A stretch of DNA of 64,000 nucleotides, taken from positions 304,331,203 through 304,395,202 of the forward strand of contig NC_133650.1 in the NCBI RefSeq assembly GCF_009905375.1. Direction: 5' to 3'. The DNA is from Apium graveolens (Eukaryota > Streptophyta > Magnoliopsida > Apiales > Apiaceae). Below the pieces are notes generated by a model, which was not told where the DNA came from, did no database searches, and saw nothing but the letters and a program-made list of their open reading frames with translations. This document shows, one piece after another, positions 49,835-62,800 of the stretch (the first letter of the stretch is position 1; each line of letters begins with the position of its first letter). The position numbers were made by a program, and so were the translations under genes.

Positions 49835-50367
49835 ATTTATGTCCTCTATATAATCTGCATTGAAGCCTGAAATGAATTTTCTGCAAGAACAAAGTTGGCT
49901 TTAAGAAAGACCTATCCTATCAACGGATATTCCCTATCCGTTGAAAGCCAAAATTGTTCTATCAACGGATGTTCATTATCCGTTGAAAGACAAATACATT
50001 TCTGGTAATTTTATCCCTCAACGGATAAAATAGTGTTGGTCATCAACGGATAACTATTTACCTTATCTGTTGAAGTGTCACATCAGTTACTTTCAGTAAG
50101 TCACAGCCGTTGATTTCTTTACTTAACCGTTGATACAGATATACACTGTTGTATGTATTTATTTTAAAGACAGTTTAGAATTTCTACAGTTTTATTTATT
50201 CTTGAACGGCTGTAATTTACTTAAAAGTATCATTTTATTTACGTTTTAATTCAAGAAAGTATAAAAGCCCATTGAACTCTTATTTTCACTTTACGCTTTC
50301 TTGCAATTTTCATTCTCCTTCTCTCCCAAAATTCTCAAGTTTTTCTCTGCAACCTATACTCACAACA
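49835..50367 (+). promoter_or_regulatory. Inter-ORF region of element A with inverted motif pairs and a TATA-like box
   Basis: Two close inverted pairs of TCAACGGAT/ATCCGTTGA (about 49919-49944 and 49961-49986) could fold as hairpins, and further single motifs follow at about 50018 and 50043. A TATAAAAG at 50260-50267 is followed by a pyrimidine-rich leader and an ATG 100 bases downstream. This looks like an internal promoter for the third ORF, but that is inference. Confidence 0.5.
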
Positions 50368-53300
50368 ATGGCACCAGTAGTCAAAATTATGTCTCAAACA
50401 TGATTTGTTTATGAAAAGAACAATTTCGTAGCCTTGGTTGAAAAGAATGAAGCCCATTCTGATTATCACAAGATGATGGACTTCATCAAAAACTGCAAAC
50501 TGAGCTATGCAATGCTGGAAGCCCCAACCATCTATTGTGAGGTGATTGAGGAGATTTGGACAACTGCAGAGTTCAACTCCACAGATATGACTATAGCCTT
50601 CTCTCTCAAAGGTAAGGATTATTGCATTAACTGTGATGATATACAGTCTTGCTTTAAGTTGCCTGAGAATAATGCCATAACACCACACACTGATAAAGAT
50701 GTATATGCTATGTTAGATTTCATAGGTTATGCTTTTGATTCTGCTAGTTTAGGTAGCATTAGAAGGAAAGGCCTTAGGAAAGAATGGAGTTTTCTTGGAG
50801 ATGCCTTTATCAAGGTTTTCTCTGAGAAGATTAGCAATTTTGATGCCATAACTTCATCTCTTGTTAATATGCTCTATATGCTAGTTTCTGATAGGTACTT
50901 TAATTTTAGCAACTATGTCATGCTAGAATTAGGTTCCAGATTAGGTAACAAAGCTAATAGACCACATAACATCTACTATGCTAGATTTTTTATGTTATTG
51001 GCTAACCATGTTGCTGAAGGATTGATTATATCAAATGAGAATAATAAACTCAAATGCTGGGCACAAGAGAAAAGGGTCCTTGCAGACCTTTTGAGAATGA
51101 ACCTCAACAGCCAGGTGCCATTGGTATATTTGCCAATCATGAATGCACCACAGGTAAGTGAGGTAAACACTTCTATAACTCCTACTATTTCCAACCCCAT
51201 TGTTTCTTTGCCTTCTAGTGTGGCCATGGAATCTGTGTCTTTGTCTAAACAGGTTCCTACCAAAGCCACCAAAACTAAAGTTTCAAAACTCAAGTCAAAG
51301 AAAACTACCTCTGTTGTTTCTCAAAAGACAACAGTTGTAACAACTACCATAAACCCTAAAGGGAGTGAACAGGGTGTGAGTGGTGAGGGGAGGGGTGAAC
51401 ATCAAGAAACCCCCCAGGATAAGGTGGGAGAGGTGAGTGGTACCCAAGCCAGCCAAGCCACAGTCTCTCAAAAGATTGTGGTGGTTCAAAAGGAGTCTAA
51501 CACATCCCTAGTTGCATCCTCCCAAAAGGATGTAACTATTGAAAATAGTCCCCAACCAGGGACACAGAACAAAAGGGGGAGGGACACTGAAGCCACACAT
51601 TCACCAATTAAAGCCTTTTCAAGGAAGAAGAAGGCCAAGACCCTAGTTTCCACACAAGGGGCACACACAGCACAGATACATCCACCTGTATCTGAGCCTT
51701 CTCAAATTCAGCTTGATGTGATTCCAGCAAATGTGGAGTCACAGCCCCATTCTCTCATAATAGAAACACACCAATCATCAAACTCTCCATCACCCTCTCT
51801 GGATGTGATATTCACATCAATTCCTGATTCTCCCTCATTAAAACTCAGGGAGGAGCCCCACTCAAAACCTGATGATCATCATCTTTTAGATGATTTGTTG
51901 GATCATCAGCCAATTCTTTCAGATATGGTTGAAGAATCTGTGTCACCTCACTTAAAATCAATTCACACAGATTCAACAATTATGTCACTTTCTATATCTA
52001 CATCTTTTCCTTCTTCAACGGATATATCTCATCCGTTGACAAGTGGTTGTTCTTCAACGGATAAGCTTAACAACAGTTATCCGTTGATACCATCAGTTTC
52101 CACTTCAACGGATACTCCCTATCCGTTGATGGTCTCTACACACTTAACAGAAACAATTCCAACTGTAGAGGACATGGTTACTGTACAATCACTTTTAGGT
52201 TTGAGGGAAGGGAGTGATCTTTTGAGTGAGAGGCTGGGTTGCTCCCAGGCAAAAGGAGAGGTTGAGAGTCACCATATGCATGCTATTTCTTCCAGCATGG
52301 CAAAATTGAGTGAGGGGAGTGCCACCTTAGAAGGTGAGGGTGAGGGTGTGAGGGTGTGTGTGAGCCAGGGGGAGCCCCTGATGCAATAAAATAGAGAAAA
52401 TGAGAGAAAGGCAGGTACAGAAGCTATAAGGGTGGATCCAGCCATTGCTAGTGAGTCAATGAAAGTGGATGATGCAGAAAAGGAAAGACAATTTCAGCAA
52501 CATTACAAAGCTGTAATTGATAACATTTCCTTGGATGCTGACACTTTTACTCATCCTGTTTCAGCCTATCAATTATTGGCTGCTCAGGGCAATGTGGAGG
52601 CAGAACAGACTTTAAACATTGTGCACACTTCAGAATCTCTTCTCAGAGACAAAGCTGCTGTTAACAGGCTGCCTTCTCAAGCTGGTGAGCCATATGAAGA
52701 ATTTGGAGTAAATTCTAATGATGATGACTCTGATTCTTTGAATGAGAGCATGAACTTAGGGGGAGTAGCAGGCCCAAGTTCTGTTCCAGATCTTCCTGAA
52801 TGGGCATGGGCAAAAGCATCAACACCAGGAGAGTTTGGTGTCACTTTGGTTAGACAAGTCATGACAATTCAGAAGGCCCTTCAGGAGACTACAGTTGCTG
52901 GTACCAAGGCAATACTTCAAGCTCATCTGGAATCTCTGCATCTCTTGCAGTTGCAACATTTCAAACGGAATCTAAGTGTGGATGAGCTCAAGCAGGACAT
53001 TGCTGATCTGAAATCCTACAATGCTGAGAAGTTGGATTCAGTCATACCTTATGGTACTATGCAAGATTTGTTGGGGAGACTGAGGAAAGAATCTGATGCT
53101 GACAAGAGGCTGGCCAGATTGGAAACCAGAGTTCAGATCATTGAAGACTCTATGGTCACTATTCTTCAGAATCAACAAACTCAAACAAATCTACTCATGT
53201 AGCTGGAAAAAGCACAAGGCTTGACCCCTACCCTTGATGATAACAAAAAGGGGGAGAATAAAGGGGAAGGGGAAGGAGAGCCATCAACAACAGTTCAAAT

Positions 53301-54882
53301 TTCTCAAGTGCTAGTTCCTGCCATCACCACTTCTCCAATTATTCAAATCAAAGGAAAGCTTGATGGAATTGATCTAATCCAGATAGCAGCAGCTGAATTG
53401 CAAGTCAAAGAGCAAAGGAAGAAGATTGATGAAAAGATGCAACAAATATTTGGTTCTACAACTTCTCAATCACAATCTGTGAAGCACAACACAAAAGTGG
53501 AATCAATTATTGTGGAGCTCAAGCCAGTAGGGAGGAATAAGGTTGGAGAGACTTCTTCCAAGGATCTGAAACCTATGGTTCTTAAGCCCAACAACAGATC
53601 CATTAAGGACTCTACAAAGAATCCTCTGAAAGAAGTGGATTTTTCTCTTCCAAAGGCTGATGAGGACAAGCTTTTGGGTAGAAGTATCACAAAGCTCAAA
53701 GAGACCATGGATGTGGCTGTAAGGAGGAACATGGCTATTATCTTCAGAGAGGGAAAGAGCATATGTGTGATGCAAGGACATCCCAAATTCTCAATAGCCA
53801 AGAGGGAAGAAACCAGAAGGTTGAAGGAAGAAGCCAAACAGCTAAAGGCTGACAAAAGAGCACAAGCAAAGCTTGAAAAATAGCTAAAGTCAAGTCAGGA
53901 TGAAGAACAAAAAGAAATTGAAGACAAAAGTGAAGATGAAGCTATGGGGGACATGGTTGATACTGATATGGAAGAGAGAAGTAAGGAAAGAGAAGAATGG
54001 CAGAAAGGGAACAGAAAGAAGGCCAATGCAAAGAGAAAGATGGTAGATAAGACTGAAGAAACCCAATCAAAATCCAAACCACTACCCTTTATTCCTGAAC
54101 CCATTGTGCCTGACCCCTTCATGAACATTCATGGTGAAACAATCATTCCCAAGGAGGAACCAATTGATTGTGACACCATCAAATTGCCCACCTTCCTAAC
54201 CTCTTCTCCACCATCAAAGAAGCAGAAAAGAAGAATCAAATCAACACCCTCTAAAGCCTCAATCAAATTCACACAGAAGCCTAAGCCTAAGCCTCAAGCC
54301 TTTAAGGATAATTATGTTCACATCTGTGACATAAAAGAATTTTCAGACATTGAACTCTATCTGGATGAGCTGGAGGAAGTAAGGGGAATAGCTGCCTACA
54401 GACAGCTACCAGAAAGACTAGTGTTCAAATACAAAGGAGATGGGGGAAGAACTTGGCCTCTCTACAGGATTCTGAATGAAGGCTACTCTACCTTGATTAG
54501 AGTCTACCCAGCCATACAAAGGGATTCTGGCTTTACCAGGACTGCCAAAACTGAGATTCTCAACAAGATTGCCAACATAAGGAAAACTTGGAGGGAGCCC
54601 AATGCCTTGCCTAGAACATTACTCATTCAAGAAAGAGGAATTACAGTTCACAAATCACCTCATCTATTGATGGAGTTCAGAGACAACAAAGGAGTCAGAA
54701 GATTTTTCAGAATTGAAGATCAGCTCAAGATTGCCAGTAATGAAACTCTCAAGGATATGCAATCTAAGTTGGACATCAATGAAGAAGATGAAGCTGAATT
54801 CTACAGACAACTTCAACTTCAAATAGAGGAGAATGACAGGAGGCTAGGAAAGAAAACAAGGAATCAAAGGAAAAGAAACTAA
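50368..54882 (+). CDS. Third ORF of Sirevirus A (envelope-like position), four in-frame stops
   Basis: From the ATG at 50368 a single frame of 1505 codons runs to TAA at 54880-54882, broken by TGA 50401-50403, TAA 52387-52389, TAG 53200-53202 and TAG 53881-53883. The N-terminal 250 residues look globular (GLRKEWSFLGDAF, NIYYARFFMLLANH). A Ser/Thr/Pro-rich low-complexity region follows, with motif-derived repeats at about 52016-52130. The C-terminal third is charged and probably coiled-coil, with GKSICVMQGHPKF and a final basic helix. I see no signal peptide and no clear membrane segment, so an envelope role is doubtful. Sireviruses are known to carry an ORF in this position; its function is unknown. 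A relic of a related ORF lies at 35024-35502. Confidence 0.75.
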
Positions 54883-55056
54883 TCTGCTCAGGCTAATGGA
54901 GCACCCTTAGAAACAATGTAATTCTTCAATTCCATCTCAGCATACACATTTTTACAGCACTTTTGAATTTCTGCTTTATTACAGTTTATATATTTGTCAA
55001 GTGTTTTGTTATCATCAAGCTAAACCCAAATTTATGCCTACAGTTCTAGTAGACAT

Positions 55057-55070
55057 AAATAGGGGGAGAT
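55057..55070 (+). promoter_or_regulatory. Polypurine tract of element A
   Basis: AAATAGGGGGAGA ends one base before the 3' LTR, where plus-strand DNA synthesis would be primed. Confidence 0.85.
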
Positions 55071-56173
55071 TGTTAGGAATATGTGTATTAGTTTGATGAT
55101 AAGTTAAACAAAACACTTAAGTAGAAATCTAGTGTTTGTAGCCTCAACGGATAAGACCATCTTGGCTATCCGTTGAAGGAGTAGCTTTACTTAGCAATAA
55201 GTTTAGTATTGTAGCACATTTCATTCTCTGGATTCAAGTTGTAATTCTTAGATGTTGTAGGAAATTATCAGTCATGTTGACTACTAGTGGATATACAAAT
55301 AGGAGGGCTAATTGTAAATATTTCATGCCTTGTAATTTTGTATAAGTGAAGAAGTATCAACGGATATTGAAGACCTTCAACGGATAAGAAACAAAGCTTC
55401 AACGGATGTCTCTAATGCTTCAACGGATAATATCCATCAACGGATAAGTGCTTCAACGGATAAAGACTTCAACTGGTAATGCATCAACGGATAAAGCTTC
55501 AACGGATAAAGCCTCAACGGATAAGGCATCAACGGATAAAAGCTTCAACGAATGCTTAGTTCATTGGCAGTTGATAGTGACAATTCACAAGCTGACAGAG
55601 GCACATGGGTTGACAGAGACAAACTGGAATGTGGAAGCCTCTAGGAGGAATCAAGAAAATGCAGCATTTCCATTCTGATGCAAACAAGGAAGTATTCAAA
55701 GATCTACAGCCAAGCCTAAATTGTATTTGATAGAGAAATGAAGAAGAAACATGTGAAGAATCTTTTTAATTGTATTTTACAGTTTTGTCTTCACTTGTAA
55801 ACTTGGTGATATATAAACCAAGTAGCAGCTAGTAATTAGATATGAATTTTCCAGAGCTGTTTAGAAAAATCTAGAGAGAAAATCATCTAGTTTGTACTAG
55901 GAAGCAGCTGTGATTTAATTCTTTGAATCACAGATTTTCTGAAATAACACATCTCTGGTGGAACAACAAATCCACCAGAAAAGTTTTTAAGTTCTCTGTG
56001 TTCTTTACATTTGTGTTTGAATATATATCTGTCTGCATTGGCTTAAAGCAATTCACACACATTTGCTCACTAAAACACTTAGCCTTAGAAACTACTCAAA
56101 ACTTGAAAAAGTTTTGAGATTTACATTCAACCCCCCTTCTGTAAATCTCATTGTTAGTCCACTGGGAATAACA
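55071..56173 (+). repeat. 3' LTR of element A
   Basis: Same ends as the 5' LTR, TGTTAGGAAT and GGGAATAACA, but 16 bp shorter through loss of one GTGCTTCAACGGATAA unit near 55450. Point differences are scattered, several inside the motifs themselves. Confidence 0.9.
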
Positions 56174-56336
56174 GCCTTTCTTAAACTGGAAGTAAAGTAT
56201 GAAGCTCTCTTAAAGTAGCAGTCTGGAAAAGCTTATATTGCAGAAGGAAAGAGTTGTGATGATACTGATGTTGATGATGAGGATGAAGAGGTTGGAAACT
56301 ATGCACTCATGGCTTTTGAGCATGAAGAAGCATCAC
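56174..56336 (+). pseudogene. gag of element B, continuation after the nested insertion
   Basis: It begins with the second GCCTT copy and continues the B gag frame (LEVKYEALL), with a TAG at 56215-56217. The acidic DDTDVDDEDEE region and ALMAFEHEEAS follow, typical just after the Copia gag zinc knuckle. It ends where Gypsy sequence begins at about 56337. Confidence 0.7.
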
Positions 56337-57830
56337 TTCGATACCATCCTTAGTCTTTAACTACACCTTCTTGCTTTTACACTCTATTTGCGCCTCGTGA
56401 TTTGACAACCAATCCATTCCTAATATAACATCGAATTCTCCTAACTTAAAAGGAAATAAGTCAGCAGAAAAGTGCCGACCTTCTATAACCACATCACATT
56501 CAGGACAAATCCTATCAACAGAGACTTTTTATTGATTTGCTACTTCTATAATTAAATTGGGTTCAAGAGGGTACACAACACATTTTAATCTATCAAGAAT
56601 ACTTTCAACAATAAAGGATCTAGTTGCTCCAGAATCCATTAACACTTTTACTTCTACTGAGTTTATAAGCATACCTACCACCACATTCACATCTTGCACG
56701 GCATCTTTCATTGTCATGTTAAAGGTTCTAGCTCTGGGTTGAGCTGTTGGTGCTGGGAGAAGCGGCGGTCCACCAATCCTAAGAATATTGGCCTTTTGAA
56801 CAGGCTCCTTGCAGTTTCTGGCCATATGGCCCACCTTTCCACACTTGAAACAAGTTAATTAAGGCTTCCTTGCTCCACTTGGGCACTCCGACGAATAATG
56901 CCCCTTCTGATTACACTTAAAGCAAGTCACATCCAGCTTATTACATCTTCCCGGGTGTCTCTTCCCTCAAACTTTACATTTTTGAATCTGAGGTCTATTA
57001 TCCTTTCCCGGTTGTCTGGCCTTCTGGAAAAGATTCTTTTGAGCTCCATTCCCGGGTTTAAACTTTTGAAACTTTTGATTCTAACCTCCACCATTCTTGC
57101 CAAACTTCCCTCTAAACTTTGAACTTCCTTTCTCTTGCTCCGAGCTCTCAAACTTCCTTTTCCTACCTTCACTTTCTCTTTTGGCGGCTTCACGTTCTCC
57201 TTCCACAATCATTGCCTTCTGCACCAAGGCGGCATAGTTCTTGATCTCTAACAGTGCTGCTTGACTCTGAATCCATGGCCTAAGTTCCTGTTGGAACCTT
57301 TTGGCCTTCTTTGCCTCCGTATTCACATACTCGAGTACAAATCTAGATAACTCCGAAAACTTCACTTCATCTTCTGCTACCGACATATCCTCTTGTCTAA
57401 GGTCCAAAAACTTCATCTCCGACTGATCTTGCATACTTCTCCAGAAACATCTCGGTAAACTTTTCCCATGACAAATCTTTTCCTTCAATTAAAGCTTTTG
57501 AAGATTCCCACCAGAAATTTGCCACATCCTTAAGATAATAACTCGCATACTGAGCTTTCTTTTTATCCTTAACTTCTGCTAGCTCAAACGCTTTCTCCAT
57601 TTCTCTTAACAACGAATGAGCTTTTATCGGGTCGGGCAAACCTAAGAACTCTGGGGGATGAACGGATTGGAAGTGTTTGAAGTTTCCAACTTTAGGGGCT
57701 ATGGGTTGTTGCAAAAGCTGAGCAAGCCAGCTCATCATAGTGGTATCTTGGTTCAGTTCTGGGTCTTGGGTTTGAATTTCTTCTTCTTGGTGATCTGGTG
57801 AGTTGGCCTTTTCTTACAAACCTGATGAGC
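56337..57830 (-). pseudogene. Gypsy chromovirus internal region L: gag and protease, truncated
   Basis: From right to left: gag capsid (ANFWWESSKALIEG, near 57510), the GKFGKN-containing linker, zinc knuckles (GHMARNCKEP) and protease (LMDSGATRSFIVE, near 56620). Frameshifts near 57440, 57150 and 56900 and stops break it. It is colinear with region R (62850-64000) and ends within the protease-RT linker, next to element B. The gag ATG is probably at 57738. Confidence 0.75.
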
Positions 57831-57839
57831 AATTATTTA

Positions 57840-59796
57840 GCAATATGATAGCATGGCATTGATATTTATAACAACATCAAACCAAAATTAGATCCTCAAA
57901 CCAAAATCCTTTGTAAACTTGAATCAAAATAAAAAACTACCTTTTTAAATAGTGAAAACTCGAACTAAAAACAATTTAATCATGGCAAAAGATTCTTTGA
58001 TACTTAAACCTCAATTACCTTAAGCAAACAACTACTCCTATCCTTTTTATTTATAAAAATTCAAACCCAAGATTAACACAAAACCAACCAAATCACTTGC
58101 AACCATTTTAATGCTATCATTCATACCATCACATATCAAAATAATTTTTCCCACACAATCTTTAAGAAAAATTCGAACCTATCAAGTGTTCAAAACCAAA
58201 AGAAACTTAAAACATTACCATGCATTGCCTTTTAGTGACATGCATATAGATTTCTATGACATGCATCCCATTTCATTCAACTAAACATAAAATCACCTAG
58301 AAATAAACCTTATATCCCATCTTCTAAGCACAAAACTTCATTTACCATCAAAACTCAAGAATTCATCAAATATCAAACATGCAATTTATATCTTAACAAG
58401 ATTACATTATAGTACTAGGAAAATCACACATCTAAAATCCCACCGGCTCTCCTTTGATCACGGCCGGTGGTGGTCAAACTTAAGAGTGCCCAAACACGGG
58501 TCTCCTCTTTGAGTTTTGGACCTTAGAATCAGACATCACTCTTGTTCATATTCCCTCATGATCACATACCAAGAAATTGCACTTTCTTGTATATGACCAA
58601 AGAGATGAAACTACAAAAAGTTGCTTAGAAACTTATATGCAAAGTGTTAATGAATAGAGGGTTGAAAATGATGATTATTGATGGGTACATCTTTGAATTT
58701 GAGCTAGGTTTTGAGGTTGCATGTAAGAGAGAGAAGAAGAGAGATGGAGAGAGCCGAGAGAGAGAGGGTTCGGGAGTGAGGGAGGAAAAGAGAGAGAGAA
58801 GAGAAGTGAGGGAAGAAGAGAAGAAAAAGAGAAGGGAGGGTGGTTTTTATAATGGTGTGGCAAGGGTAGTATGGTAATTGTGCCATAATTTGATTTTTAC
58901 TTCTCATTTCTTTTATTCTCAATCCCAAAAACGAATTTGAATATTATAAAGCTCTCTCAGAAAAGATGAAAATGGAAAGAATATCAATTTTAAAATATAG
59001 GGTTCGAAATTAGCTTTCCAACCATATTTTTAAAATAATTTTGAGCGTACGGTTTATTTTTTATGGATTTTACAAGATTACGCTCAAAATAGAAATATAT
59101 TTCACTTGATTCATTTTAAAATACACTGATCATGAAATAAATCCATCTATCATTTTTGTAAAGTCTCTAGGATTATTCTGAAGAGAACAAAACAAATCTC
59201 ACGCCAAGAATATACTCGGATAATTTTATAAAAATGTTTAAAGGTTCAATAAATCTTATTTTAAATCAAATATACCCTTTTAAATCCTTTAAAAATCAAC
59301 AGAGCACATAATCAAGCATATTTTCAAGAGATTGCACATAATCACATTTCACGACTCATACTCGATCACCAAATTTCCCTTTTTATTATTATTATTCCCC
59401 TTTTCGCGTAACGGGTCACGTTCTACTTGACGGCCTGACGCTGAGCGTCTCAATTACGCTTCACAATAAATCCTTTATACCAACTGACACGTCACTGAAA
59501 TATAATACTTACTTAAACATTTCCATTCATATATCAACACATAGTTCACATTTAAATATTTTTAATCTCATTTAAGACGGGTCCTGTTCTTCCTGACGGT
59601 CCGATAACACAACTTATCCCCTAAGCTGACTCATCAAACTGGAACGCGTCATTTCAAGTTCCCAGATACTAATATACAATAAATACAATTAACCAACAAA
59701 ATCATTTAACTCTTTATTTAATCACATAATTTATAATCACACCATAGAATTATACTTTATTCACTTAATCACGTCGCGAAATTCCCAGTCGCTACA
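57840..59796 (-). repeat. Gypsy LTR between internal regions R and L
   Basis: The minus strand begins TGTAGCGACTGGGAATTTC at 59796, directly after a polypurine tract, so this is the 3' LTR of region R. The left boundary is not clear, since no exact tRNA primer-binding site was found before the gag of region L. It contains a GA-rich microsatellite (58722-58845). No gene is seen; reading frames here are low complexity. Confidence 0.6.
58722..58845. repeat. GA-rich microsatellite in the Gypsy LTR
   Basis: Imperfect GA/GAA run on the plus strand (AGAGAGAGAAGAAGAGAGATG and onward), CT-rich on the transcribed minus strand. Confidence 0.85.
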
Positions 59797-59813
59797 ATCT
59801 ACCCCTTAAAAGG
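59797..59813 (-). promoter_or_regulatory. Polypurine tract of Gypsy region R
   Basis: CCTTTTAAGGGGTAGAT on the minus strand lies immediately before the LTR start. Confidence 0.7.
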
Positions 59814-59834
59814 ATTCTGTCCCCAGAATCTAGT

Positions 59835-62800
59835 CTAAGCAAATAGATGGGGATACTTTTCTTGCATTTCACTCTCTAATTGCCAAATTGACTATTCTAC
59901 TTTAGGGTTTCTCCATAACACTCTAACTAGAGGCACCACTTTATTTCTGAGCGTTCTTTCTTTTGGATCTAAGATTCGAATTGGTTGTTCCACATAAGAT
60001 AAATCTTGTTATATTTCCACTGGTTCCAATTTGATCACATGGCTTGCATCAGCATTATATTTCTTTAGAAGAGAAACGTGGAACACATTATGAAGATGTT
60101 ACATCTGCGGATGTAACGCTAATTCATAAGCCACTTTTCCAACTTGTCTAAGTACTTCGAATAGTCCAATATACATGGGACTCAATTTTCCTTTCTTTCC
60201 GAATCTGGATAAACCTTTCCACGGAGATATCTTTAACAACACTTTGTCTCCGGACTCGATTTGCATATCCTTTCGATCTCGATCCGCGTACTTCTTTTGT
60301 CGATCTTGAGCAGCAATTAGCCTTTTTCAAATCATTTCCACTTTCTTTTTCGTTTGTTGAACTAGCTCTGGGCCAATTAATTTGTGCTCACCAACTTCAT
60401 CCCAATATGTAGGGGATTTACATTTTCTTCCGTACAACGCTTCATAAGGCGGCATGCCAATACTTGCGTGATAACTGTTGTTGTAGGAAAACTCAATCAA
60501 TGGCAAATGATCATCCCGATTTCCTTTGAAATCTATTGCACAGGTTCGTAACATATCCTCGATCATTTGAATTATCCTTTCACTTTATTCGACGGTCTGC
60601 GGATGATATGCCGTACTCATTTTCAACTTAGTTCCCAAATGATCATGAAATTGTCGCCAAAATCTCGAGTTAAATCTCGGATCTCTATCATACACGATAG
60701 ATACCGGAACTCCGTGACGCATCACAATCTCGTCCAAATACAATTCGACCAACTTTTCCAATGAAAATCTTTCGTTGATGAGCAAGAAATGTACTGACTT
60801 CATTAATCGATCAACTATTACCCAAATCGCATCATGATTAGACTTGTCTTTGGCAAACCTACCACGAAATCCATCGCGATATGTTCCCATTTCCACTTAG
60901 GTATGTCCATTGGTTGAAGCAATCCGCTTGGTCGTTGATGTTCCGATTTTACTCTTTGGCACGTATAACATTTACTTATCCATTCCGCAATTTCTTTTTT
61001 CATGTTTGGCCACCAATAACTCTCTTTTAAGTCCCTGTACATCTTTGTACTTCCAGGGTGAATTGAAATTTTTGAGTTATGCGCTTCGTGCAAAATCTCA
61101 TGCTTTATCTCCACAATGTTAGGTATCCAAATGCGTGAATTAACGCGATATATTCCTTTTTCATCCTTTTGAGCTTTAACTTCCTCTCCTGTCAACTTAT
61201 CTTTCTCATGGTTCATTACTTGCTCTTGACCATATCGAATCTTTTCCAATATTTCTGGTTGAAATGACATTGCATACATGGCTCCTTTTCCTAACTCTGG
61301 AATCTGTACTTCTATTTCCAACTTTTCAAAATCTTTGATCAGTTTCTTTGATAAAGTTAACACATTCAATCTTTCTTTGCGGCTTAAAGCATCTGCTAGC
61401 ACATTCGCCTTTCCAGGGTGATAACTTATCGTACAATCGTAATCTTTGATCAATTCTAACCACCTTTTCTGTCTCTTATTCAACTCCTTCTGAGTGAAAA
61501 TATACTTTAAACTCTTATGATCCGTATAGATTTCATATTTTTCTCCATATAGGTAATGCCTCCAAATTTTAAGAGCAAACACAATCGCTGCTAATTCCAA
61601 ATCATGCGTGGGATACTTTTGTTCATGCGGCTTTAGTTGCCTTGACACATATGTTATTACTTTCTCGTGTTGCATTAACACGCATCTTAACCCTTTATAC
61701 GAAGCATCGCTAAAGATCACAAACTCTCCTTTTTTATCTAGTAACACTAGCACTGGGGCGGTTACCAACCTCTTCTTTAACTCTTGAAAACTTTCTTCAC
61801 ATTTATCCGTCCACACAAACTTCTCATTTTTCCTTGTCAACCTAGTCAATGGGACAACAATCTTAGAAAAATCTTGCACAAACCTTCTATAGTATTCGGC
61901 TAATCCCAGAAAACTTCTGACTTCCGTAGGAGTCTTGGGCCTTTCCCAATTTATCACAGCTTCAATCTTAGCTGGGTCCACTTTAATTCATTCTCTATTG
62001 ACTACATGTCCAAGAAACTGTACTTCCTTCAGCCAAAACTCACACTTTGAAAATTTGGCGTATAACTTTTCTTTTCTTAATATTTCTAAAGAAATCCCCA
62101 AATGCTCCATATGATCTTTCTCCTTCTTGGAATATATCAAAATATCGTCGATAAATACTATAATGAACTTGTCCAAATACTGCTTGAACACTCTATTCAC
62201 AAGATCCATAAATGCGGCTAGCGCGTTCGTCAAACCAAACATCATTACCAAAAACTCGTAGTGTCCATATCTCGTTTGAAATGTTATCTTGGGTATATCT
62301 TTTGCTTTAATCTTCACCTGATGATACCCAGATCTCAAATCAAACTTGGAAAAGCAAGTAGCTCCTTTTAACTGATCGAACAAGTCATCGATTCACGGTA
62401 GAGGGTACTTATTCTTGACCGTCAACTTATTTAATTCACGATAATCAATGCACAACCTCATAATTCCATCTTTTTTTCGCGAATAACACTGGTGCACCCT
62501 ACGGGGATACACTTGGGCTTATTACTCCTTTTTCCAATAACTCTTGCAACTACGTTGCTAATTCCTTCATCTCTAATGGCGCCATTCGATATGGTGCCTT
62601 CGATACTGGTTTCGTTCCAGGAGCCAAATCAATCGTGAACTTGATCTCTCGATCTGGAGGTAGTCCAGGTAATTCATCTAGAAGCACATCGGGGAAATCT
62701 CTTACTACTGGAATATTCTCAATCCTTACGGATTCTCTCTCTACATTTTTGACATGAGCCAAATAAGCTTCGCATCCTTGACGTAATAATCTCCTTGTCT

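Larger units (their letters stand above)
42892..56173 (+). mobile_element. Sirevirus-type Copia retrotransposon A, complete structure
   Basis: Order: LTR, tRNA-Met primer site, gag, protease-integrase-RT-RNase H, long third ORF, polypurine tract, LTR. Integrase before RT makes it Copia; the gag size and long ORF after pol point to the SIRE lineage. GCCTT flanks it (42887-42891 and 56174-56178). By eye the two LTRs differ at about 14 substitutions plus one 16-bp repeat unit, so insertion is fairly recent. Stops in gag, pol and the third ORF make this copy non-autonomous unless suppressed. It has the same orientation as the element it landed in. Confidence 0.9.

Noticed and set aside
50368..54882. 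Calling the third ORF an envelope glycoprotein
   Set aside because: No signal peptide, membrane anchor or glycoprotein pattern is visible; only its position resembles env.
58644..58928. Arginine/glutamate-rich and serine/leucine-rich open frames
   Set aside because: They are translations of the GA microsatellite in the Gypsy LTR.
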